From: CAVRXQ01 sp963831155
GTDB lineage: Bacteria > Actinomycetota > Acidimicrobiia > Acidimicrobiales > Bog-793
Assembly (NCBI GenBank): GCA_963831155.1
Contig: CAWHOY010000005.1
Location: 682,001-746,000 of the forward strand
Direction: 5' to 3'
Length of the DNA: 64,000 nt
In this document: piece after piece, positions 18,168 to 24,768 of the stretch
How positions within the stretch are numbered: the first letter of the stretch is position 1
How the letters are laid out: each line of letters begins with the position of its first letter
Notes under the pieces: generated by a model
Told to the model about the DNA's origin: nothing
Seen by the model: the letters and a program-made list of their open reading frames with translations, nothing else
The model's database searches: none
Made by a program: the position numbers and the translations under genes

Positions 18168-18568
18168 TTAGCCACAAGCCTGCGTCTGACTCGAGATCTC
18201 CCATATATGGCCGCCCGGTCCATAAAACTCGCGGTTCTCACTCCCCAAGGACGATCTATCGGTCCGTTCAATAATTGCACCCCGTGCTGAGTGAGCTCGG
18301 CGCACGACGCGTCCACGTCATCGACCGGGACGGTGAATTGGAAGCGGGATCCGGACTGACGACTCGCGACGACCGCAGGCGCGATGAGGTCGGGTGCGGC
18401 AGTGACCGCGAGCAAATTAATGAGCGTCTTCCCGATACGGAAGACCGCAGAGTCGGGATCCTCGTGCACTGCGGTCAGGCCGAAAACGTCCTGATAGAGA
18501 CATTTAGCATCGTCCAGGCTCTCGACGAAAAGCGTGACGGCATAGATCCGCCGTGGCGAAAACCTCAT
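18168..18568 (-). pseudogene. VOC/glyoxalase-family protein with a frameshift
   Basis: From ATG 18568 the frame reads a typical VOC domain: AVTLFVESLDDAKCLYQDVFGL, an acidic strand, then WGVRTASFMD near residue 115. VOC proteins normally continue PGGHIWE. Here the frame reads on as unrelated sequence to 17990, while a one-base shift within the C/G run at about 18211-18218 restores GGHIWEISSQ and a TAA at 18168-18170, the expected family length of about 133 residues. So one C appears to be missing, either a real inactivating deletion or a sequence error. It lies at the left chromosomal edge of the tRNA-Val island. Confidence 0.75.
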
Positions 18569-18595
18569 CCTGCACCCCCTTCGCCGGAGCTTTCG

Positions 18596-18638
18596 GTGGG
18601 CGCTGGCGGACTCGAACCGCCGACCTCAGCCGTGTGAA
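18596..18638 (-). repeat. Attachment-site copy 1: 3' fragment of tRNA-Val
   Basis: 43 bp identical to the 3' part of tRNA-Val(CAC) at 28166-28208, covering the acceptor 3' strand, the T arm, the variable loop and part of the anticodon arm. The match breaks at 18639. It marks the outermost (left) end of the island. Confidence 0.9.
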
Positions 18639-18800
18639 AGCGCTGAGCTGCTCTTTCGGTGTCCAGTCTGTGGAGCTGAAATCGATCTTGATTCCGTTGG
18701 ATCGCGCACGAGTCGCGCATGGCTGGCGGTACGTCGTCTTCGGCAGTCGTGGGGGTTCGCGACGGAGGGGCGACGTTCACAATATCCAACGGGCGGCTTC
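18630..18800. repeat. Left-arm repeat R1 of island
   Basis: Diverged copy of a sequence also found at 24374-24592 (R2) and 27009-27231 (R3). Shared blocks include GTCTTTCGGTGTCCAG (GCTCTTTCGG here), CTGTGGAGC, TTCCGTTGGATCGCGCACG and a TCGT-TTCGGCAG segment. R1 lacks about 48 bp present in the middle of R2. Two imperfect 11-bp direct repeats of the form ATCGCGCACGG lie in it. The rest up to 19092 holds no supported gene. Confidence 0.75.
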
Positions 18801-19092
18801 GGGCTTGGACTGCGACCGAACTGATGCGATGAAGGGACGGGGCCTTCACAAAGATATATCTTGGGGCGACCTGACCGGGCGGTTCACGTCACTTATGAAG
18901 CCTTGCCCTGTCCGCGGAGCGCGCCTCAATCTCCCACGAGACAGATGTGAACTCACGACGCAAGTGCGAGCTGTACTCACGAAGCGTTGGACTCCCTACT
19001 TCTCTCGCGCCGGCCACCGGATCTTTCTGCACTAAGTCGTCTGCGACGACACCGTGTGGGACCGCGTCGGGCTGGCGGAGGCGAAGCTCTCC

Positions 19093-19527
19093 CTAATGTG
19101 ACCCGCGACTCCCGCCCGACCGCTCGATGACGACGTTCGTCGCCTTGACTGTCGCGACCGCGAGGACTCCAGGAGCGAGCCCGAGCTCGTCTGCTGCCTC
19201 GGCGCTGATCAATGCGACGAGGCGGTGATCGCCGCTCACGAGGTCAACCTGAGCCATCACCTTGTCCTTATTCACCGCCGTGACGAGTCCGACGAACCGG
19301 TTCCTCGCCGATGACGCGCCGAATGCCTTCGGCTCTGGTGCGGACGCATGGGCGGTCGCAAAACTGGCGAGTTCGTCGCCGGGAATCCTCCGTCGCGATT
19401 TCTCGCCCGGCAGCGCGCGGAGCTTCCCCGTTGCTAGCCAGCGGCGGACCGTATCCGCGCTGACGCCGAGTAGTTCCGCCGCCTCCGTCGTCGAAAATGA
19501 CTGCACGAACAGCACATTAGCCTGCAC
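19093..19527 (-). CDS. HTH-TOBE molybdate/tungstate-responsive regulator
   Basis: About 144 residues. The N-terminus is a MerR/excisionase-like helix-turn-helix (FSTTEAAELLGVSADTVRRW, then a GKLRA wing). Residues about 75-138 form a TOBE (Mop) domain with NRFVGLVTAV, VMAQVDL and TVKATNVVIER, the fold that binds molybdate or tungstate. This pairing fits a metal-oxyanion-sensing transcription factor. It is divergent from the wtpA-like gene with about 147 bp between and a 13-bp palindrome just upstream, so it likely controls the importer and itself. The start could be GTG 19527, 19515 or 19506; the family match begins just before FSTTEAA. Confidence 0.85.
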   Translation of the reverse strand: MQANVLFVQSFSTTEAAELLGVSADTVRRWLATGKLRALPGEKSRRRIPGDELASFATAHASAPEPKAFGASSARNRFVGLVTAVNKDKVMAQVDLVSGDHRLVALISAEAADELGLAPGVLAVATVKATNVVIERSGGSRGSH

Positions 19528-19536
19528 ATACGGATA

Positions 19537-19549
19537 AATCAGCCTGATT
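19537..19549. promoter_or_regulatory. Candidate operator between regulator and importer
   Basis: Perfect inverted repeat AATCAG-C-CTGATT, AT-rich against a GC-rich background, ten bases upstream of the regulator start and 125 bases before the importer's first gene. Placement suggests the HTH-TOBE protein binds here. No experimental basis. Confidence 0.45.
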
Positions 19550-19674
19550 AGGCCTCACTCGCGTGTGCGTGGCTATCATCACGAAATGGCTCAACTTCGA
19601 GTTTTCACCATTCGACTCGGGTCTCACCGAAATTGTTCGCGCCTTCTACGTCGTCACTAAGAAAGGGGCAGCTG

Positions 19675-20676
19675 GTGAGGGCCGCACGAGGACGTTTCGC
19701 GGTCGTGGCCGCGTCGATGGTCGCCGGAGCGGCGGCCGTCGCGGGTTTCGGTTCGAGCAGTAGCGCCACAGTCGCATCGTCGGCGTCGCAGAGATCGAAC
19801 ACGCTCATCGTGTTCGGCGCTGGCACTCTCTCCCAGCCCTTCAGCGATGAGATCGCCGCGTTCGAGAAGCAATATCCGGGTGTGACGGTGCACTCACAGT
19901 TCGGGGCGAGCGCTGACATGGTGAAGGACGTCACCGAGTTGAAGGAGCCTGACGACGTCCTCGGCGTCGCCGACTACTCGCTCATCCCAGCCGAGATGTT
20001 CGGCACCGGGTCCAAGCGGTTCGCGACGTGGTACATCGGGTTCGTCTCGAACGAGATCACCTTCGCCTATACGAGCCACAGCAAAGGGGCCAGCCAACTG
20101 ACCGCGAGCAACTGGTACAAGGTCCTCGCAGAGCCGGGGGTCCGCATCGGGAGGGCGACTCCGGCCGCCGACCCGTCTGGGTACCAGATCTTGCAGATGT
20201 TGAAACTCGCCGACGCCTATTACCACGATCCTGGGCTTTCGGCGACGATATTGAAGAACTCACCCAACTCGCTCGTCGCGCAGGTGGAGACCTCGCTCAC
20301 CGCCGCGTTGCAGACCGGGGAGATCGACTACCTCGCCATTTACCGCTCGAGCGCGATCGAGGACCACTTCCCCTACCTCAAGCTCCCGAACCAGATCAAC
20401 CTCTCCGATCTGGCGCTCGCCCGCACCTACGCCACCGTGACGGTGCAAGGACCTGCGGGGCCAACAACGGGAAAGCCCATCATCTACGCCATGACCATCC
20501 CGACGAACGCCGCGAACCCGGCGCTCGCTCGCAAGTTCGTCGCGTTCGTGATCGGACCGAAGGGCGAAGCGATCATGCGGGCCAATGGGTTCGTGAGCGT
20601 CGCGCCAGCGCTCGCCAGCAGCGAAAGCGCCATCCCCGCCTCACTTCGGGCTCTAACAGTGCCTTGGCACCTCTAA
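19675..20676 (+). CDS. wtpA: Tungstate/molybdate-binding protein (WtpA-like)
   Basis: A 333-residue extracytoplasmic binding protein. After an N-terminal Sec-type hydrophobic stretch (AVVAASMVAGAAAVAG) the mature part has VFGAGTLSQPF, DVLGVADYSLIP, WYIGFVSNEITFAYT and NWYKVLAEPGVRIG, then DPSGYQILQ. These follow the archaeal WtpA pattern (DVxASADYSLI, WYxxFxxNEIVxAYT, DPxGYR) rather than classical ModA, pointing to tungstate preference. No lipobox Cys was seen, odd for a Gram-positive binding protein. GTG 19675 is chosen for the AAAGGGG site upstream. First gene of a three-gene ABC importer. Confidence 0.85.
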   Translation: MRAARGRFAVVAASMVAGAAAVAGFGSSSSATVASSASQRSNTLIVFGAGTLSQPFSDEIAAFEKQYPGVTVHSQFGASADMVKDVTELKEPDDVLGVADYSLIPAEMFGTGSKRFATWYIGFVSNEITFAYTSHSKGASQLTASNWYKVLAEPGVRIGRATPAADPSGYQILQMLKLADAYYHDPGLSATILKNSPNSLVAQVETSLTAALQTGEIDYLAIYRSSAIEDHFPYLKLPNQINLSDLALARTYATVTVQGPAGPTTGKPIIYAMTIPTNAANPALARKFVAFVIGPKGEAIMRANGFVSVAPALASSESAIPASLRALTVPWHL

Positions 20677-20685
20677 GGCTTTGAG

Positions 20686-21522
20686 GTGACCGCCGCGTCT
20701 GCCCGGAGCGGGCGTGTGGTGTGGCCGTTCGGCGCTTTCCAGTGGTTGATGTGGGGGCTCGGCGGTCTCCTTCTCGCCTTCATCTTGTTGCCGCTTGTCA
20801 GGCTCGCGACAACGTCATCGGTCTCGAGCCTCACGCGTGCCGCCGAAACGGCCGCAATCCGGGACGCCATCCTGCTCAGCCTGCAGGACGCGGCCATCAC
20901 CGCCGTTGTCGCCACTGTCGTTGGAGTCCCGCTCGCGTACGTCCTTGCTCGCAGACGATTCCGCGGTCGCAACCTTCTGCAAGCGGTTGTCGATCTTCCC
21001 CTCGCCGTGCCGCACACGGTCGCCGGAATCGCCCTGCTTTTCGTTTTCGGCCGGACCGGCTGGATCGGAGGTCCGGCCAGTCACATCGGCATCTCCTTCT
21101 ACGGTTCGCAGTGGGGAATCGTCGCCGCGATGCTCTTCGTGAGCGCTCCGTTCGCGGTCAACAGCGCCAGGGTGGCTTTCGAGTCGATCGACCAGAACCT
21201 CGAGCGCGCGGCGCGCAGTCTCGGGGCGAGCCCTCGCTATAGCTTCCGACACGTCTCGCTGCCGCTCGGCGCACGGGGCGTCGTGAGTGGTGCCGTGCTC
21301 GTCTACGCGCGCTCGATCAGCGAGTTCGGTGCTGTCATCATCATCGCCTTCTACCCGGTGACCGCCCCGGTCGAGGTGTACAACCTGTTCTTGCAGTCGG
21401 GCCTCACCGAGTCGGCGTCGGCGGCGGTTCTCCTGCTGTTCGTGTCGCTAGCGACTTTCCTCGTACTCCGCACGCTCGCCTCAGGATGGCTTTTCGCCGG
21501 CGTCGACCGTGAGCGTCGCTGA
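20686..21522 (+). CDS. wtpB: Tungstate/molybdate ABC permease (WtpB/ModB-like)
   Basis: A 278-residue inner-membrane permease with six predicted spans. The cytoplasmic coupling loop AARSLGASPRYSFRHVSLPLGARG near residues 175-200 is the EAA motif of molybdate/sulfate-class permeases, and SISEFGAVIII follows as in ModB/CysT. It starts at GTG 20686, nine bases after wtpA ends, and overlaps wtpC by 14 bases. It forms the channel that receives the oxyanion from the binding protein. Confidence 0.88.
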   Translation: MTAASARSGRVVWPFGAFQWLMWGLGGLLLAFILLPLVRLATTSSVSSLTRAAETAAIRDAILLSLQDAAITAVVATVVGVPLAYVLARRRFRGRNLLQAVVDLPLAVPHTVAGIALLFVFGRTGWIGGPASHIGISFYGSQWGIVAAMLFVSAPFAVNSARVAFESIDQNLERAARSLGASPRYSFRHVSLPLGARGVVSGAVLVYARSISEFGAVIIIAFYPVTAPVEVYNLFLQSGLTESASAAVLLLFVSLATFLVLRTLASGWLFAGVDRERR

Positions 21523-22555
21523 TAGCGGGCTGCTCGTACGCGGGGTCGCTACGCGGGCGGGCTCTTTCCAGCTAGAGGGGATCGATCTCGCCGTCCGGCC
21601 CGATGAGGTGCTCGTCATCCTCGGACCGTCAGGTGCCGGAAAGACGATGCTTCTGCACACGATCGCCGGCTTCCGACAGGCAACCGCCGGACAGGTCCAT
21701 CTCAAGGGCCGGGACCTCACCGGGCTCGCAGCGGAGAGTCGGAGAATCGGCTTCGTGTTCCAGGACGCCGCCCTGTTTCCCCACCTCTCGGCTCGGGAGA
21801 ACGTCAGCTTCGGGCTGCGGGCGCGAGGGCTGTCGCGGCCCGGTCGGGTTGACGCCCTGATGGAGCGCTTCGGCGTAGGTGCGTTGGCAGATCGATCTCC
21901 GCGCTCGTTAAGCGGAGGCGAGCGACAACGGGTAGCCCTTGCCCGGGCGCTCGCTTTTGAACCAGATTTGCTGCTCCTCGATGAGCCTCTGTCTGCGCTC
22001 GACCAACCCACCCGCGAAGAGCTCCGCTCGGTCATGCAGGATCTCCTCTCAGGGCTGGATATCCCAGCGATCCACGTCACACACGACCGAGATGAAGCCT
22101 TCTCTCTCGCCGACAACCTCGCGGTCATCGTGGACGGGCGGATTCGACAGACCGGGGTCGCTCACCGAGTAGCCGCCAAACCCCGAGATGCTGTGGTTGC
22201 CAGATTGCTTGGATGGGCAGAGTTGGGCAACGGCGTGGCGGTCGGCGGCACGGTCGTGATCAGAGGCGTCGCCTTCCAAACCGACGCGCACAGCGGAGTT
22301 GTTCACGTCTTCTATCGTCCAGAAGACGTCCAACTAGGACCCGATGAGGGGACCGAAGCTGTCGTCGCATTCACCGCCCGAGTCCAGCGGATCACGCGCA
22401 CCCTCCCGCTTGCCCACGTCATTCTCGGGCCCGAGCTGCCCATCACGGTGCTGATCTTGCAACGTGAGATCGAGCGCTGCGACCTGCGCGTAGGAGAGCA
22501 GGTCCACGTGCGAGTACCCGCGGAGGCGTTGTGCGTCGTGGGAGCCCGGGACTAA
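21509..22555 (+). CDS. wtpC: Tungstate/molybdate ABC ATPase (WtpC/ModC-like)
   Basis: A 348-residue ATPase. Walker A is GPSGAGKT near residue 37, the signature LSGGERQRVALARAL near 130 and Walker B LLLLDEPLSALD near 155, followed by the switch HVTHDRDEA. Residues about 290-345 form a C-terminal TOBE-like domain, which in ModC/WtpC can bind the transported oxyanion and slow transport. The GTG start lies inside the end of the permease gene, implying translational coupling. It powers import for the Mo/W enzymes flanking the island. Confidence 0.9.
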   Translation: MSVADSGLLVRGVATRAGSFQLEGIDLAVRPDEVLVILGPSGAGKTMLLHTIAGFRQATAGQVHLKGRDLTGLAAESRRIGFVFQDAALFPHLSARENVSFGLRARGLSRPGRVDALMERFGVGALADRSPRSLSGGERQRVALARALAFEPDLLLLDEPLSALDQPTREELRSVMQDLLSGLDIPAIHVTHDRDEAFSLADNLAVIVDGRIRQTGVAHRVAAKPRDAVVARLLGWAELGNGVAVGGTVVIRGVAFQTDAHSGVVHVFYRPEDVQLGPDEGTEAVVAFTARVQRITRTLPLAHVILGPELPITVLILQREIERCDLRVGEQVHVRVPAEALCVVGARD

Positions 22556-22747
22556 GTCTTGAAAACGGGACCTGATCTGTAGTCGTCCGCCGTCGACGAT
22601 TGGCGTGGCCGAACGCGTCCCCTTACGCGCTGCGATACCAGCGTCTCCGCGCGTTGCAGCAGTGCCTGCTTGAATGCCATGAAGAGGGACCTCCCCGGCG
22701 TGAACATTTGGTTCTCGTCGGAACCATCACCAAGGAGGCCCTTCACC

Positions 22748-23803
22748 ATGCTGCATCTTGGACTTGACCTAAGCAGAAAACGACTCGACGTCTGCGCGCT
22801 CAACGAAGTCGGCTACACACTCGCGGTCACAACGTTCCGTCCCGATCTCGACGGGCTTCGTCAGCTCGCGAAGGAGATGGCGGTCCTCGGTGGACCAGTG
22901 AACGCGGCGATCGAGTCAATGAACGGCGCGCGATTTATCCACGACAGCCTTGAGCTCATGGGCTGGGATGTTGAGATCGCCGATGCGCAGAAAGTGAAAG
23001 GTCTCGCTCCACTCGCTTGCAAGACCGACAAGATCGATGCGTGGGTTCTTGCCGAGCTCTCCCGCCGTGATCTCGTGCCGGCGATCTGGCTCCCCGATCC
23101 AGCGGTGCGAGCCGAGCGGGAGCGGGCCCGTTTCCGTCTTCATCTCGTGCGCCATCGAGTGATGTTGAAGAACCGCATTCACGCAAGCCTTCTCGCCTTC
23201 GGCAAGCCCTGTCCGGTTTCGGACCTATTCGGAGTGAATGGTCGAGCGCTGCTCGATCGCCTCGTGCTTCCCAATCCGTGGACGAAGAACATCGCGACGG
23301 CGCTGTCGATGATTGACGATCTCAACAAAGAGGTCGACGCCTGTGAGAAGGAGCTCCGCTCGCTCGGGGCAGATCATCCCTACACGAGCCTGCTGCAGTC
23401 CGCTCCAGGCATTGCCTGGGTGCTCGGGTTCACGATTGCCTCGGAGATCGGCGACATCTCGCGCTTTGCGTCTCCGAAAAAGCTCGTTGGCTACACCGGG
23501 CTCTGCCCGCGCGTCTACCAATCTGGTGGGAAGGACTTCCGCGGCTCACTGTCGAAGAACGGCCCGAAGTACCTTCGATGGGCGCTTATCGAGGCAGCGA
23601 CCACCGCCGCGCGACACCCCGTCTACAAGGATCACTACGACAGGACCAAGGTCCGCCTCGGTCGTCAGCGAGGTTCAAAAGTCGCGCGCGTCGAGGTCGC
23701 TCGCAAGCTCGCCGAAGCCATCTGGCACATGCTCCAGACGGGCTCGCAATTCTCTCCGGCAAGGTCCCACGAAGTCTTTGGTCGCTCGACGGCCCTTGCT
23801 TGA
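22748..23803 (+). CDS. IS110-family transposase (DEDD recombinase)
   Basis: A 351-residue transposase. The N-terminal DEDD (RuvC-like) domain has GLDLSRKR at 5-12, AIESMNG near 55 and KTDKIDAWVLAEL near 95, giving the four acidic positions. The C-terminal Transposase_20 domain has LLQSAPGIAWVLGFTIASEIGD and GYTGLCPRVYQSGG, followed by an LSKNGPKYLRWAL segment with the conserved Ser/Gly pattern. The frame appears intact. ATG 22748 has AAGGAGG directly upstream. These enzymes move the element using a DEDD/serine site guided by an element-encoded bridge RNA. Confidence 0.92.
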   Translation: MLHLGLDLSRKRLDVCALNEVGYTLAVTTFRPDLDGLRQLAKEMAVLGGPVNAAIESMNGARFIHDSLELMGWDVEIADAQKVKGLAPLACKTDKIDAWVLAELSRRDLVPAIWLPDPAVRAERERARFRLHLVRHRVMLKNRIHASLLAFGKPCPVSDLFGVNGRALLDRLVLPNPWTKNIATALSMIDDLNKEVDACEKELRSLGADHPYTSLLQSAPGIAWVLGFTIASEIGDISRFASPKKLVGYTGLCPRVYQSGGKDFRGSLSKNGPKYLRWALIEAATTAARHPVYKDHYDRTKVRLGRQRGSKVARVEVARKLAEAIWHMLQTGSQFSPARSHEVFGRSTALA

Positions 23804-23939
23804 ATTGGACCAGCCGGAGCTCTCCCATCAGACCTGGTCCTCCCCTGAGGAGGCGATAAAGAGTTGAGAGCGCGTCTCACCCGATCTTGAGCCGATGGTC
23901 AGCTCGATTGACAAGAAAGGCGAACCGTTATTGACAACC
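23804..23939 (+). ncRNA. Candidate bridge-RNA region of the IS110 element
   Basis: Non-coding stretch between the transposase stop and the right subterminal repeat. In IS110-family elements a structured bridge RNA is encoded in a non-coding end, and in the IS1111 group this is reported on the 3' side. The longer non-coding end here is the 3' one. The RNA itself is inferred, with no structure worked out. Confidence 0.3.
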
Positions 23940-24057
23940 GGCCCCTCTTCATAAAGAGACTTCCGACAGACGCGACCGTTGATTCGTAGCGTTTAGAGGA
24001 ACGCTTCGGGGCTAGCGCCAGGCACCGTCGTCAAAGCTGGACAGATTCTCGTGAAAG

Positions 24058-24339
24058 GTGATGCGCGCAGCTGTTGGCCCTGGGAAGCTTCGGACGAGCC
24101 CCTGCGGCGGCGTTCGCCTCCGGCGAATTGAGCGCCACGAGATGCGATCTCTCTCCCCTACCCAGGGAAGTGGGCTCGCGCAGAGCATCGACGAGCCTTA
24201 TCGGGCGGTCGTTCTTCTCGCCGCTTGCGGGGGTCCGTGGGCTGGCGAGCTCTTCGCTCTCCGGGTTCGGCACGTTGACTTCGGTGCGACGGCGTCCGAT
24301 GGTCACACCCGGAAATGCGCTCCGAGCAGGACCGAGTGA
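24058..24339 (+). pseudogene. Tyrosine integrase remnant with internal deletion
   Basis: The last part reads SIDEPYRAVVLLAACGG then AGELFALRVRHVDFG, the first catalytic box of a phage-type tyrosine integrase, but the box has PWAGEL where active enzymes have LRxGEL. Right after that the sequence jumps to the same C-terminal 17 codons as the integrase at 28165, so most of the catalytic domain is deleted. The upstream N-terminal part is not recognisable. This is the dead integrase of the first island element, placed as usual against the tRNA-end repeat. Confidence 0.75.
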
Positions 24340-24385
24340 GTGGGCGCTGGCGGACTCGAACCGCCGACCTCAGCCGTGTGAAGGC
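24284..24385. repeat. 102-bp direct repeat, copy 1 (right end of element A)
   Basis: Identical, by reading, to 28110-28211. It covers the last codons of the integrase, the gap and the tRNA-Val 3' fragment. Same orientation as the second copy, so it can support recombination excising 24340-28166. Confidence 0.85.
24340..24382 (-). repeat. Attachment-site copy 2: 3' fragment of tRNA-Val
   Basis: Identical over 43 bp to the tRNA-Val 3' end at 28166-28208 and to the copy at 18596. It separates the two island elements. Confidence 0.9.
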
Positions 24386-24592
24386 GATGAGCTGGTCTTT
24401 CGGTGTCCAGGCTGTGGAGCCGAAATCTATCTTGAGCAGGGCAAAGAATAACCGCCGTTAGCCGCGAGTGACCGAGGGATTCCGTTGGATCGCGCACGGA
24501 TCGCGCACGGGCGGCGGTCCGTCGTGTTCGGCAGAGCTGGAGGTTCCGTTCGGAGGGCCGACGTCCACAAACTCCGACCGGCGAATCGTTCC
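24374..24592. repeat. Left-arm repeat R2 of island
   Basis: Full-length copy of the arm repeat. It contains an exact tandem pair ATCGCGCACGG at about 24490-24511. Related to R1 (18630) and R3 (27009). It holds no gene; short frames in it are shared with the other copies only because of the repeat. The sequence to 24768 is otherwise unassigned. Confidence 0.75.
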
Positions 24593-24768
24593 TTGGTTAG
24601 CCGAGTAACCGGCGTTCGGTGATGCTCCCGAGCGCGCATCGCGCTATGTGGCGCACCTCTGCGCCCCTGCCTGTCGTTACGCGCCACTTGGACCGAACGG
24701 AAAGAAGTGCGCCAGCCAAGCAGAAGGACCATGATGAGCCCTCGACATTCACCGCACCTGGGGGGTCG

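Larger units (their letters stand above)
22678..23953 (+). mobile_element. IS110-family element with subterminal inverted repeats
   Basis: Region around the IS110 transposase gene. A 14-bp sequence at 22678-22691 is matched 12/14 as its inverse at 23940-23953 (GGNCCCTCTTCATN). IS1111-group members of the IS110 family carry subterminal inverted repeats like this. No target duplication is expected for the family, so outer ends are uncertain by tens of bases. About 140 non-coding bases follow the transposase inside the right repeat. Confidence 0.6.

Noticed and set aside
24427..24620. Minus-strand frames shared by R1, R2 and R3 that look like a conserved peptide
   Set aside because: The likeness follows from the DNA repeat; the frames have no good starts and differ in length, so arm DNA is the better explanation.
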